Made by a program: the position numbers and the translations under genes | In this document: piece after piece, positions 43,661 to 52,991 of the stretch | Numbering within the stretch: the stretch's first letter is position 1 | Layout of the letters: each line of letters opens with the position of its first letter | The notes under the pieces: model-generated | Told to the model about the DNA's origin: nothing | What the model saw: the letters and a program-made list of their open reading frames with translations, nothing else | Databases searched by the model: none | NCBI GenBank assembly: GCA_030539335.1 | Contig: JAUNSG010000002.1 | Span: 186,001 to 250,000, forward strand | Direction of reading: 5' to 3' | Length of the DNA stretch: 64,000 bases | Source of the DNA: Eubacteriales bacterium | GTDB taxonomy: Bacteria; Bacillota; Clostridia; Oscillospirales; Butyricicoccaceae

Positions 43661-44317
43661 TCACCTTCCTGTATCGCCTGTAATCAGTTCGCTATGAGGC
43701 AGTGTTTCAATCCACTTGCAAAATTCTCGCCATTCCGGGAGTCGATGATTCTTTCTCTGGCTATAAATTGTTTTCAGTTGTCGATAATTGGTTGTCATAC
43801 CGGCTGTGATTTCAAATCCCGCCGGATTACTGTATAGGATTCCGAGATATTTTCTCTTCTTTTCCTCTTCAAACATCTCCAGCACTTCCTGCGACTGCGG
43901 AATAAGTGACGTTTCCAACGACACACAGTAATCGTTGTAGTCTCTGACTTTCTCCTTCATAATATCCACGATGCGCTTATCAACATACTCGTTATAGGCT
44001 TTATCCAAATCGAATTTTGTGATTCTATGCATCGTACTCTGGGAGCTTACAAAATCGAGGAAGTGATATCTTTCAGCCTCTACCCAACCTTTATTACTAA
44101 AGGTCAAATCAAACTGAACAACCACGCCAGTCAACCATTGGTCATGCGCCGCTCCATGCGCACTCTGTGCGAGAGCCTTAATCCCATTTGTCAATTCACT
44201 TGTTACTTGATTTGTATCAACCGACATAGGGAATTTTGCCCTTCGGATACTTTCATCCAATCCATATACTTTTGCATTGGATACACACCTGCAACCTTGA
44301 ACATTATATTCTGCCAT
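43661..44317 (-). CDS. Conserved phage protein, possibly a divergent ThyX-like fold
   Basis: 218 residues from ATG 44317 (TGGAGG seven bases upstream). WVEAERYHFLDFVSSQSTMHRITKF and AGMTTNYRQLKTIYSQRKNH recall the substrate-binding strands and helices of FAD-dependent thymidylate synthase, and the genes around it make dNTPs. But the ThyX signature RHRxxSxNExSxR is missing, so catalysis cannot be claimed. It has a perfect consensus promoter and one copy of the three-copy element upstream. Confidence 0.45.
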   Translation of the reverse strand: MAEYNVQGCRCVSNAKVYGLDESIRRAKFPMSVDTNQVTSELTNGIKALAQSAHGAAHDQWLTGVVVQFDLTFSNKGWVEAERYHFLDFVSSQSTMHRITKFDLDKAYNEYVDKRIVDIMKEKVRDYNDYCVSLETSLIPQSQEVLEMFEEEKKRKYLGILYSNPAGFEITAGMTTNYRQLKTIYSQRKNHRLPEWREFCKWIETLPHSELITGDTGR

Positions 44318-44341
44318 AGCTTTACCTCCATTTGTTGCATA

Positions 44342-44364
44342 GTGTATTATTAGCATGATATATT
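44342..44364 (-). repeat. Three-copy element, copy 1
   Basis: Minus strand ATATCATGCTAATAATACAC ending 25 bases before ATG 44317. Shared with 55055-55076 (20 identical bases) and, with two changes, 50830-50851. An inverted GTGTATTATTA copy lies at 44428-44438. Confidence 0.7.
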
Positions 44365-44373
44365 ATAGAGAAA

Positions 44374-44425
44374 GCGGAGTTTCTCCGCACAATCAGATTA
44401 TAACATGTATATCTTGCTATGTCAA
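44374..44425 (-). promoter_or_regulatory. Perfect consensus promoter and leader hairpin upstream of the ThyX-like gene
   Basis: Minus strand TTGACA (44425-44420), 17-base spacer, TATAAT (44402-44397), followed by hairpin GCGGAG/CTCCGC (44388-44374) in the leader. The hairpin lies between the predicted start and the three-copy element. Confidence 0.8.
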
Positions 44426-44446
44426 TATAATAATACACTCTGCTTC

Positions 44447-45085
44447 TTAATTATCATAAGGACTTTCTAATGAATAATCCCATGTATCATAGTTACCACT
44501 AAAAGCATTTCTGAAATAGTTATGTACACCATCTCCGTGAAAATATGTATATTCTTGAGGCAACACTCTGCCTGAGTTTGAAATACCATTCTTCTCGTCA
44601 TTCCATCGAGAAAGGACATCATTGGCAAGCTCATAGAGGTCATCTCTTACCTCTGTAGATTCGCTGAACGCAAATTGGGTTGGTTCTCTCAGAACGTCAT
44701 GTATGCTACTTCCGTATTCATCTACACGGTTTAGGACACACCACGCCACACATGCTTGTTCAGTCTTACTCTCCACGCCTCCACATTCTCTCAACATCAG
44801 TTTTGCTAAGTCCGAAACATCCTCTTCTGTAAAATACAAGATGTACTCAGGTTCTGGCTCGCTGATTTCCGTTTCTTTTATTTCCGTTGTTTCTTCCGGC
44901 ATAGTTTCTGTAACAATTTCTGTTATTCCAGATTGGACTGCATGTAATGAATTTGTGGCAGTCATAACCATTTCTTTGCTTGCTTCTTCCTCATTCACAT
45001 TGACTGCCTGCACGCCGCTTGCCACAAGCACGCTCACGGCGCACAATACTACAACAGCCATTTTTATGTATTTACTCAGAGCCAT
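44447..45085 (-). CDS. Secreted SleB/CwlJ-type cell-wall hydrolase
   Basis: 212 residues. Signal peptide (MALSKYIKMAVVVLCAVSVLVASGVQA), an acidic Glu/Thr-rich linker (about 38-80), and a hydrolase-2 domain with DLAKLMLRECGG, AWCVLNRVDEYGSSIHDVL and EPTQFAFS; the Glu after RLMLRE is the predicted catalytic residue. Probably lysis or entry through peptidoglycan. No holin is adjacent; the small membrane proteins nearby could serve. Confidence 0.85.
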   Translation of the reverse strand: MALSKYIKMAVVVLCAVSVLVASGVQAVNVNEEEASKEMVMTATNSLHAVQSGITEIVTETMPEETTEIKETEISEPEPEYILYFTEEDVSDLAKLMLRECGGVESKTEQACVAWCVLNRVDEYGSSIHDVLREPTQFAFSESTEVRDDLYELANDVLSRWNDEKNGISNSGRVLPQEYTYFHGDGVHNYFRNAFSGNYDTWDYSLESPYDN

Positions 45086-45296
45086 CACCCTTATCGTAGT
45101 GTATCAATGAGTCAACCGGCGGGATAACGCACTCATCAATCAGCTTGTCCATGCACTCGCAGCAAAGGTCGAGGTCGTAATCATCGCCATCATACTTAGA
45201 GCCATAGCCAAATCGTCCTTGAAGAGAAAGATGTTCTTGGATATCAAATATATCCATCTTTTTGCCACACTTGTTGCAATAAAGTTCTTTTGCCAT
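45072..45296 (-). CDS. Small zinc-binding element protein
   Basis: 74 residues from ATG 45296 (AAGGAGA six bases upstream). CNKCGK at the start and CCECMDKLIDEC later provide four or more Cys ligands for zinc. No named family. Overlaps the wall-hydrolase start. Confidence 0.6.
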   Translation of the reverse strand: MAKELYCNKCGKKMDIFDIQEHLSLQGRFGYGSKYDGDDYDLDLCCECMDKLIDECVIPPVDSLIHYDKGDGSE

Positions 45297-45328
45297 TTCA
45301 ATCTCCTTTAATATGTATAAATTGTTTT

Positions 45329-45862
45329 TCACGCACCCATTTCATACAGCATTTTTGCCTTATTTTGAATGCGTGATATTTGAGGCTGAGAATAAGAAGT
45401 AAAGTTTGCCACATCTTTTTGCCTATATCCCATCGACAGTAAATGTATAACATCCCGCTCCCTATCACTTAGCTTCCCTAATAATTCGTAAAGCGCAATT
45501 CGTATTACTGCCTGCTTCCCTGTATCACGTTTCGTATCCGGAATCAAACTTAGATAGTTACATTCATCGCCGTCCTCATTACAGGCAAACATAGCATCAT
45601 AATGTAATACCGCATTATCATCTGCCCTCCGAATTGCATTTTGCTTTCTAATTTCAATTTTAACTTCGTTCCACATACATTTATAAGCATATGTGGAAAA
45701 TCTGGATTTACTGGTATCATAGGACAATGCCGCTTTGCATAGACCTATAGCTGCAATATCATACCAATCTTCAACACTTAATTTATTTGCGTGAAGAAAT
45801 GCGTAAATCAGATTATGGTTCTGAGCGACAAATTCTTTACGCTCATCATTCAAGCTCTTCAC
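45329..45862 (-). CDS. RNA polymerase sigma factor, sigma-70 family
   Basis: 177 residues. Region 2 with YDIAAIGLCKAALSYD and RFSTYAYKCMWNEVK, then region 4 ALYELLGKLSDRERDVIHLLSMGYRQKDVANFTSYSQPQISRIQNKAK with its helix-turn-helix. GTG start with AAGGAGG ahead. Region 3 is shortened, as in compact phage or sporulation-type factors. It would redirect host polymerase to element promoters; the three-copy element is a candidate target. Confidence 0.88.
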   Translation of the reverse strand: MKSLNDERKEFVAQNHNLIYAFLHANKLSVEDWYDIAAIGLCKAALSYDTSKSRFSTYAYKCMWNEVKIEIRKQNAIRRADDNAVLHYDAMFACNEDGDECNYLSLIPDTKRDTGKQAVIRIALYELLGKLSDRERDVIHLLSMGYRQKDVANFTSYSQPQISRIQNKAKMLYEMGA

Positions 45863-45941
45863 ATACCAGCCTCCTTGTTAATAAAAGAGTAATTTTATAT
45901 TGAGTCTACCCGTTGGGGCACAACGGCTTTAACTATGCACC

Positions 45942-46334
45942 TTACAGGATTTTGAATTCATTCAAAAATTCATCCAGCGTTACCGGCTTTTCTGTTTCTT
46001 CACGGCAATGATAAACGAGTTTTCGGATTCTTGCCGAGATTGATGTCTTATCCTCAACCCCATCATCAAAGACAATTTCATGTGCGCACAGTCCCCTTAC
46101 TCCGGAATCTGCCATCACAGGACGGATATAACTGCCATTCTTAAACTTGATAATTCCAGCTCGTGATACGCTAAGGATATTACCATCCTCATCGTTTCGT
46201 AAATATTGTCGCATACTGTTGCGGAACTCAAGAAATCTTGCATGTTCATCCATCACAATGACTGCCTGATATTCCGGGTAATCGCGGCAATGACGCATCA
46301 CTTCAGCAAGCGTATTGGCATTCAAATTCTCCAC
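45942..46334 (-). CDS. Element protein with a terminase/helicase-like strand motif, no P-loop
   Basis: 130 residues from GTG 46334 (GGAGAGG upstream). QAVIVMDEHARFLEF and IIKFKNGSYIRPVMADSGVRGLCAHEIVFDD are reminiscent of the region between Walker A and Walker B of terminase large subunits and related ATPases (FKNGS...G.RG...VVDE). There is no Walker A, so it cannot be a complete ATPase. Function unknown. Confidence 0.5.
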   Translation of the reverse strand: MENLNANTLAEVMRHCRDYPEYQAVIVMDEHARFLEFRNSMRQYLRNDEDGNILSVSRAGIIKFKNGSYIRPVMADSGVRGLCAHEIVFDDGVEDKTSISARIRKLVYHCREETEKPVTLDEFLNEFKIL

Positions 46335-46349
46335 TATATCACCTCTCCA

Positions 46350-49300
46350 TTAAAATATTTTTCTGTATCCTGTCATTCTAAAATACTGTCCATCTCGCTC
46401 CCACGCCGTTAGATAAATAATGTCGCCTTTTTGGATTGGCTCTTTATCATAAACCCTGTTGAATAATGTGAAGCGACTTTCAACTCCACTTCCAATCGAC
46501 TTAGTTATGATAGAATACCCAAATTGTTTTCCATCTTTCTTCCGAACTAGAGGATAAGTGTCCATAATATATAGTTTCTTTCTATCCTCATCTTTGCCGG
46601 ACACATACCCGACATATCCCATTACGTCTGCAAAGTTCCGAACCTTGATAATATCACTCAAGTCTTCGAGATTTAGCGACATGATTACATCTTCTGCCTC
46701 GCATAAAATAGATTTGACATCCAACAATGTAAAGTTCTTTGATTCCATGCCGGATTTTGTAACACCAATCGCATGTTTTGCAACAATCGGCTCCAAGGGC
46801 GTTCCTGCTATCTTGCTCTTACTGATTTGCTTTGCTTGCCCCTTTTTGAACGTCTCATAGAATAACTCTGTAATCCTTAAAAGTTCTCTCTGATTTCCAA
46901 AGTCCGAGAAGAAATCCAACTTAATCAGAATATCCAGTTGTCTTGTGTTCATTGAGGTAGCGTCTATAGCGTATAAAACATCTACAAAATGCGTGAACTC
47001 TCTGCTATGGGCAATCTCATATAACTCCTCAGCAATCCCTGCACTCATATACTTGATAGATGTAAGACCCTTGGCAATGATGTTCTTCTCTTTGTCAAAG
47101 AAATACTCACTCTTGGATAATCCCCATTTTGGCATTGTCACTTTAATTCCGATTCTGTTTGCGTATGCAGTCCCGTTACGGATATCGTCTTCGTTGGCTG
47201 CATTATTCAGGAACGATGTGATAAACTCAATTGGGTGATAATATCTGTAATATGCGCATAAATACCCAAGCAGACAATATGCAATCGAGTGATTATACCC
47301 AAACTGGTAGCTTGCACTATCCTCGATAATCTGAAGGAATTCTTTTGCCTCATTCTCCGCTACTTCTCTTGGTTGTGGAGACTTTGAACAATATCCTTCC
47401 AGAATAGACGGCATTGCTGCGTCCAATCTATCTTTCTGTTTTCTGCCAATGGCTCGTCTGATATTATCAGCTTCGCTTCCCGACAAACCACAGATTTGCT
47501 GTAGGAACTTGATTGTATCCTCTTGATAAATAAGGTAGCCAAGATTCTCTTTTAACAGTTCGTCAATCAACTCGGACGGATTCTTATGTATTTGCCTTGC
47601 AAGTAAAACATCCCGGTAAGATGCACCTGATGGTCTGATGCAGGCTGTAACAATGGACATATCGAAAATGCTCTTCGGTACGAATTTCTTCAAACAGTCA
47701 AATGCAAACGCTCCTTCAAACTGGAAGATACCAGATGGATTGCGAATCATATCTTCCCACACCGCTTCATCGTCCCAGTTAATTTCATGTGTTTTCGGGT
47801 ATGGTTTATTCATATACCTGCATGTATCTCGAATAACCTGCACTGTTTTCAAAATAAGAAAGTCATACTTTGCAAGTCCAGTGAAGTCATGGATATTCTC
47901 CATATCCAACAGCAGGCAATTTTCTCCGTCTTTATCGAACACGCCAAAATTATCATCCAAAGTAATAGGGCTGATTACCATGCCAGCCGGATGCACTGAT
48001 TGCGAAATTTTTGTATCCAAAAGCCCATCATAATAGTAGAACAGTTCTGGATACTTCTTTTTCGTTTTCTCCGGGTCGGAATCAAACTCACTTTTGATTT
48101 TTGCAATATTTGTGAGTGACCACGGGTTCTCTTTTGGAGTTTTCCCATTGTCATATAGTGACCCGTGAAACGCATTATCTACGCCGTGTTCCCTATTCCA
48201 TTTCTTAGCAAGATGTCGCCCAACATCATCAATAACGCCTTTTGACTGCATGGTTCCAAACGATGCTACTCTTGCTGTCTTATCTGCTCCAAACCGTTCG
48301 GTAATATATTTGAAAATCGCCGGTCTGTCAGACTCAACACAGTCAATATCAATATCTCCAATCTCTTTTCTGTCTTCGTTACAGAATCTTGAAAACACCG
48401 TATGCCACGTTTCTGGATTCAAGTCAATAATATCTGTTACATACGCCACTCTCGAACCGCCAACAGAACCACGAGCCGTTCCAATTGCCATTCCCTGTTC
48501 TTTGCACCAGCAGATAAGTTCTGACATAGAAAGCATAAATCCATCCATCTGAAGTTTTTGGAATACACGCATTTCTTCTGGAATCGCTTCTCTGAAAGCC
48601 TGCTCCTGTTCTGGAGGAATAACACCCGCATCGAGCTTCTCCTGAAACTTTCTCTCAACCGTCTCTACAAACATCTGAGAATCCGCCTCTCTCGAACCGT
48701 ACAGAATCGGATACTTGATTGATGTGTCCAGTTCAATTTCTTCTGTCATATCATACAGAAGATTTGTGTTTTCGATTGCCTGCATATATTCCGATTCCGG
48801 CAATGCATTTTGTGTTCGGAACATTTCCACTAATTCATCATAAGTTTTATATGAAAGGTCAAAAGCGTCCTCATCCCCATATGATTTATGCTTCGCATCT
48901 AATAACACTGCTCTACATTCAGCTTTATACTTACTGGAGCTGTGCGTGTCAGTACCTGCGATAAGAGGAGTCCCTATTTCCTTTGACAATTCCAGCAAGC
49001 GCTTATTAAACGCAATCTGGTCGGGATGATTGTGAGCCTGCACCTCAAGAAAATCATACTTTCTTGCAAGCTCCATATAGCGTGGATGCGTGCTCGGCAG
49101 CTTATTTAACGGAGATGCCAGACATGCGCTTGTTGAAATAATGTTGTCGGAAATTCCCAGAAATTCATCAAACGTAATTCGGTTTGTATAGTAAAAATGC
49201 TCTTTATCGCATGACAGCCGAATCAGCTTATTCAATTCCAGAACGCCTTCCATATTTCGAGCCATCAAAACAGTGTGGTAATTATCTCTTATCTTTTCTT

Positions 49301-49508
49301 TTAGCGACTCCGTAAGATAAATTTCAACTGAATGTAAGTATCGAATACCGGCTTTGCGACAGGCATTCCATTTTTCTGTCCAGTTCAACGGTTTCCCGTG
49401 TTCGGAAATGGACAATGCTTTTTGACCATTTTTCACTGCCAAATCTACATAATCTTGATACTTAGTACAGCTATCAAGCAAGCTGTATTCCGTATGGCAG
49501 TGATACAT
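46350..49508 (-). CDS. DNA polymerase III alpha subunit, DnaE type (phage)
   Basis: 1052-residue replicative polymerase. PHP domain at the N-terminus (HCHTEYSLLDS, SISEHGKP), polymerase palm with GTARGSVGGSRVAYV near residue 345, the IGDIDIDCV aspartates near 383, then SEADNIRRAIGRKQKD and the GYNHSIAYCLLGYLCAYYRYYHP fingers region, and a short C-terminal domain. It lacks the long C-terminal tail with OB and tau-binding domains of host DnaE. A phage-own replicase, supported by the adjacent primase and helicase genes. Confidence 0.93.
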   Translation of the reverse strand: MYHCHTEYSLLDSCTKYQDYVDLAVKNGQKALSISEHGKPLNWTEKWNACRKAGIRYLHSVEIYLTESLKEKIRDNYHTVLMARNMEGVLELNKLIRLSCDKEHFYYTNRITFDEFLGISDNIISTSACLASPLNKLPSTHPRYMELARKYDFLEVQAHNHPDQIAFNKRLLELSKEIGTPLIAGTDTHSSSKYKAECRAVLLDAKHKSYGDEDAFDLSYKTYDELVEMFRTQNALPESEYMQAIENTNLLYDMTEEIELDTSIKYPILYGSREADSQMFVETVERKFQEKLDAGVIPPEQEQAFREAIPEEMRVFQKLQMDGFMLSMSELICWCKEQGMAIGTARGSVGGSRVAYVTDIIDLNPETWHTVFSRFCNEDRKEIGDIDIDCVESDRPAIFKYITERFGADKTARVASFGTMQSKGVIDDVGRHLAKKWNREHGVDNAFHGSLYDNGKTPKENPWSLTNIAKIKSEFDSDPEKTKKKYPELFYYYDGLLDTKISQSVHPAGMVISPITLDDNFGVFDKDGENCLLLDMENIHDFTGLAKYDFLILKTVQVIRDTCRYMNKPYPKTHEINWDDEAVWEDMIRNPSGIFQFEGAFAFDCLKKFVPKSIFDMSIVTACIRPSGASYRDVLLARQIHKNPSELIDELLKENLGYLIYQEDTIKFLQQICGLSGSEADNIRRAIGRKQKDRLDAAMPSILEGYCSKSPQPREVAENEAKEFLQIIEDSASYQFGYNHSIAYCLLGYLCAYYRYYHPIEFITSFLNNAANEDDIRNGTAYANRIGIKVTMPKWGLSKSEYFFDKEKNIIAKGLTSIKYMSAGIAEELYEIAHSREFTHFVDVLYAIDATSMNTRQLDILIKLDFFSDFGNQRELLRITELFYETFKKGQAKQISKSKIAGTPLEPIVAKHAIGVTKSGMESKNFTLLDVKSILCEAEDVIMSLNLEDLSDIIKVRNFADVMGYVGYVSGKDEDRKKLYIMDTYPLVRKKDGKQFGYSIITKSIGSGVESRFTLFNRVYDKEPIQKGDIIYLTAWERDGQYFRMTGYRKIF

Positions 49509-49524
49509 AATATAATTCCTAATT

Positions 49525-49848
49525 CTAACTCACCTCCAGACGAGCTTTATTGATGGTAAATGTCGATAAAAACTCGTCCAGCGCCATGTCTGCTTCGGAA
49601 TTATCCGTTGTTATCGTATTTTGGTTCTTCAATATAGTATCTACAGCGTCCAAATAAAGACTGCCATTATGCACATAACATGTTCGCCGTAGCAGTGAAC
49701 TGATTTCTTTCAAGATGTCGGAGGTTAATCTGATAGAGCCATTTTCATCGACTATTTGTATCCCTTCTTGCTCTAATATAATTGCTGCTCCAGACACATC
49801 TGTGGTATCTCTCGAAAACAGTCTATCTAAATCGCAGTCTCTGTACAT
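49525..49848 (-). CDS. Element protein between polymerase and primase, unknown
   Basis: 107 residues; alternating helices (GAAIILEQEG, LTSDILKEISSLLRR), Thr/Asn-rich C-terminal half. Overlaps the primase end by 26 bases. No family recognised; position suggests a replication accessory role. Confidence 0.5.
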   Translation of the reverse strand: MYRDCDLDRLFSRDTTDVSGAAIILEQEGIQIVDENGSIRLTSDILKEISSLLRRTCYVHNGSLYLDAVDTILKNQNTITTDNSEADMALDEFLSTFTINKARLEVS

Positions 49849-50806
49849 ATAATTTGCTGAATACCTCCTTCCCTTTATCTACTGGGCTGTCTTTTTCATC
49901 AAGCAGGTCATCTTTGTCCCATAGATATTCGCAATTCACATAGTTTTTTAATTTGTTGATGTTGTGGTCTTCTCGCACCTGTACTTCCTTATCAAGAGCA
50001 AAAACCACTCTGCATCCCAGTCTTGCAAGTATCTTCATCTGATTTGGATTCAAATGAGATGTCAGCAAGGCACCGCAGTTATGTATCCCCCACGTATCTG
50101 CAATCAACACACTTTTACAACCCTCGAAAAGAATCACTTCCTTCGCTGCTAGGATTGCTTCCATGTTCTCAAACAAGCCATATATGGTTGCCATTGTTCC
50201 CCATGAAAAGAAATACGTGTATTTTCTCATCTTTTTCTCTTTCCATTCCGGGTCTAAGGCTCTTCCACCGATATTGACAATATTCCCTTCCATATCTCGA
50301 ATCGGGTACACCAGTCTGTCAGAGAAGCCATCATAAAAGACTTGAAATTTGTCCAGAGATTCTCTGGAGATACCTTCCTGCTCCCAAACAGCCAATTTAT
50401 CTGTTCTCTTTTCATACCGCTCCATGTAATCTTCCGGCAAAATCGTTCCTTTTGACTGTTTAGTAGACGGCTTGGGTCTCATAAATCGCTTGCAGTCAAG
50501 CGTTGCCGCCATTTTTTCTTGTCTAACCGCTACCTCACCGTCATATCCAGCATATTTCTTGATAATTTCCACTGCTTCACGGTTTGAACAGCGGTTATAG
50601 TGCTTCACAAACGTATAAAGATTGCCGCCAATTCCAGAACTGTAATCGTAGAACAATGGCGGCTCCTTTCTTACGGAGAACGACGGAGTGTTTTCATCCT
50701 TGAAACAACTCAAGCCCCACCACTCTTCTCCCTTTTGGGTTAGTTCGATGAATTGCGAGATATATTCCACAATATCTACGGACTTTATTAGTTCCTTGAG
50801 TTCCAC
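49823..50806 (-). CDS. DnaG-like primase with TOPRIM domain
   Basis: 327 residues from GTG 50806 (AAGGAGA eight bases ahead). The N-terminal region follows the layout of the CHC2 domain (WWGLSCFKDENTPSFSV) but the zinc ligands are replaced: CPFH is CFKD, and the second pair is YDYSSG. The TOPRIM core is present near residue 225 (VILFEGCKSVL with Glu, then VVFALDKE with the acidic pair). Followed by polymerase and preceded by DnaB helicase. Confidence 0.82.
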   Translation of the reverse strand: MELKELIKSVDIVEYISQFIELTQKGEEWWGLSCFKDENTPSFSVRKEPPLFYDYSSGIGGNLYTFVKHYNRCSNREAVEIIKKYAGYDGEVAVRQEKMAATLDCKRFMRPKPSTKQSKGTILPEDYMERYEKRTDKLAVWEQEGISRESLDKFQVFYDGFSDRLVYPIRDMEGNIVNIGGRALDPEWKEKKMRKYTYFFSWGTMATIYGLFENMEAILAAKEVILFEGCKSVLIADTWGIHNCGALLTSHLNPNQMKILARLGCRVVFALDKEVQVREDHNINKLKNYVNCEYLWDKDDLLDEKDSPVDKGKEVFSKLYVQRLRFR

Positions 50807-50829
50807 ATCGTCATCTCCTTTATGTAAAT

Positions 50830-50851
50830 CGTATTATTAGCTTGATATTTT
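50830..50851 (-). repeat. Three-copy element, copy 2 (diverged)
   Basis: Minus strand ATATCAAGCTAATAATACG, ending 24 bases before the primase GTG and starting at the DnaB stop. Two changes from the other copies. Confidence 0.6.
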
Positions 50852-52178
50852 AATAAGGTGTTTGAGGAATATGCTGTTTAGCCTCCTCGTATAAAATATG
50901 ATTCCCGTCAAATTGAAGGTCTATGTATTCTCCACTGGCATGTTGCATACCGTTTCGATTCAAAATTACCCGTAGCTTTTTGTTTCCGCATTCTGCACCA
51001 TCTGCTTCCATTTCTTCTGGAGTTTTATCTTGTATCAATGCAATCGTACTGGCATTTCTACCAATCTTTGCTGAATCCGCAACCTTACCATTTACCGTTG
51101 CCTGTGCTGCTCCGACTCCGCAAATACCCATGTCTCCGCAGATTTTATTTTTGACCAAATCGACAAACCTTCCAAGCTCCTGATACGAGTCAAATGCATC
51201 GCCATCGCCGGAACCTTTGAAATAGTCCACAATTAAAACGTCAATTCCCTGCGTATGGTAGACTTTTTTTACCGCCGAATAGATACTCTGCTGGTCAAAC
51301 ATTGGGATATAGATATGCGTAAACTTTCTCGTTTTCATCCATTCTAGTGCCTGTTCGATTCGTTCGGATTCTTCTTCGCTATATGCTCCAGAAGTTAATT
51401 TTTTATATTCAATACCTGATAAATGTGCTAATACCCTAGCTGTGAAGAGTCTTGTATTCAACTCACTATCCAGATACAAAACAGCGAGGTCTTGCTTTAA
51501 CAAGTCAATTGCACAATTCAGCAGCATCATTGATTTTCCCTGCTTTGCTTCTGCCGCAAAAATAAATAACTCGCCCGGTTCAATGGTCGCATACTCATTC
51601 AATGTATTGAATTTGAATGGAATTCCTGCATATCCGTTACCTTGTCTGGATTTGATTTCTTCCCAACATCCATCTATCACATCTTTATACTGCGGTACTT
51701 CATTTGCTGTGCTGTACTCCAACATAAGGTCATCAATCGCATTATATATTTTCTGCTCAATGTCCTCGATGGAATCTTTAGTGCATAGTTCTTCACATTC
51801 CTGTAGTTTTTGGAATGCATTTCTTCGGAACGCTGCATCCAGAACATTACCAGCCAACATCTTGTACTCTTCTACAGTATGACGAACAAGCACATCGCTC
51901 ATTTCCATCAACTCATTCAATTTATCTATCGACAGAACTCCGGCAAACTCTTTCGTTGCCTCAGATGAATTCAAGTACGATATGATGTTATATGGGTCAA
52001 TGGTAAAAATTCCTTTACGAGTCAAATTGCGAATAGCCATATACATACATTTATTCTCTTTATTCGTAAAGTGAGTCGGCAAAAGCTGTTCTGAGTAGAA
52101 AATAAAATCCGGATGCTGAATCAAGGTCGCAATAACACCAGATTCACTTTCAAGACTGTTAATATCTTCTGCTCTCAT
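50850..52178 (-). CDS. Replicative DNA helicase, DnaB type
   Basis: 442 residues: N-terminal primase-interacting domain (about 1-150) beginning SLESESGVIATLIQHPDF, RecA-like core with Walker A FAAEAKQGKSMMLL near residue 207, VLYLDSELN, and IDVLIVDYFKGSGDG. The Walker A is A(x)4GKS. Overlaps the upstream nuclease by four bases (ATGA). Confidence 0.93.
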   Translation of the reverse strand: MRAEDINSLESESGVIATLIQHPDFIFYSEQLLPTHFTNKENKCMYMAIRNLTRKGIFTIDPYNIISYLNSSEATKEFAGVLSIDKLNELMEMSDVLVRHTVEEYKMLAGNVLDAAFRRNAFQKLQECEELCTKDSIEDIEQKIYNAIDDLMLEYSTANEVPQYKDVIDGCWEEIKSRQGNGYAGIPFKFNTLNEYATIEPGELFIFAAEAKQGKSMMLLNCAIDLLKQDLAVLYLDSELNTRLFTARVLAHLSGIEYKKLTSGAYSEEESERIEQALEWMKTRKFTHIYIPMFDQQSIYSAVKKVYHTQGIDVLIVDYFKGSGDGDAFDSYQELGRFVDLVKNKICGDMGICGVGAAQATVNGKVADSAKIGRNASTIALIQDKTPEEMEADGAECGNKKLRVILNRNGMQHASGEYIDLQFDGNHILYEEAKQHIPQTPY

Positions 52179-52978
52179 CTAAACTTTCTCCTCCTTTCCT
52201 CTCGCGCCATCTGGTCATACACGCAGTCATCGCTTACTCCGCATATGTAATAGCATGAGAAAAATTCTCTGTTAGGATAAAAGTCATCTGTTGATTTAAT
52301 ATCTTCAACCATTCTTTTTGCCCAATCAATCGCTTCATAATATGATTCTTCTCTGAATGGTTCCTCGATAAAAACTCCTGATTTGAAACAATTAAAGCAT
52401 AGTGCTTTGGGGAATTTACCGTATTCCTGTTTTACCGCCGCAGAGTAAATATACAATTGTCTTAACATCTCATCGAGTTCTCGGTCTTTTACAGTTGGTT
52501 TCTCACGATTACTTCTTGGCTTTAAGTCTCTGGATTTGTTATCAATAATGAAATATTCTCCGTCCTCTTCACCTAAGTAATCAATATATCCAATAAATTT
52601 CAGTCCATCTATCTCAAATTCCACTCGTTTTTCAACATCCACCATTGAGTATTTGAAAGGCTGAAACCCTCTTAGATATTCAGCACCACATTTAATATAC
52701 TTCTGCACCGTACTTTCTTGCGGTCGTATGCCTTTGACATTTTTGGAAAATCCAGTGAGAAACTCTGTCAACATTTCATCCTTTGCCAAAAATCCTCTGT
52801 AATAATTCTCAATCAGCTTATGCATAAATGAACCATATGAAGCATAAAACTTATCGGTCTCTTTGCACTTACTAATGTACTTCAAAAAAAATCTGTATGG
52901 ACAATCGTTAAAAGATTCAATACGGCTATACGACCACACCATCTCTTCAATTAACGGGAGATAACTAACTTCTCCCAT
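52175..52978 (-). CDS. RecB/Cas4-like PD-(D/E)XK nuclease
   Basis: 267 residues. SYSRIESFNDCPYRFFLKYI at the start, GSFMHKLIENYYRGF helix, GYIDYLGEEDGEYFIIDNKSRD with catalytic Asp and Asp-Asn-Lys, and a Cys-rich end (FSCYYICGVSDDC). The first Cys plus the C-terminal three resemble the 4Fe-4S setting of AddB/Cas4. Likely processes DNA ends or recombination intermediates with the ERF and SSB genes just downstream. Confidence 0.85.
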   Translation of the reverse strand: MGEVSYLPLIEEMVWSYSRIESFNDCPYRFFLKYISKCKETDKFYASYGSFMHKLIENYYRGFLAKDEMLTEFLTGFSKNVKGIRPQESTVQKYIKCGAEYLRGFQPFKYSMVDVEKRVEFEIDGLKFIGYIDYLGEEDGEYFIIDNKSRDLKPRSNREKPTVKDRELDEMLRQLYIYSAAVKQEYGKFPKALCFNCFKSGVFIEEPFREESYYEAIDWAKRMVEDIKSTDDFYPNREFFSCYYICGVSDDCVYDQMAREERRRKFR

Positions 52979-52991
52979 AAGCTAATTCCCC

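Noticed and set aside
43661..44317. Firm call as thymidylate synthase ThyX
   Set aside because: The signature RHRxxSxNExSxR and a clear FAD site are absent.
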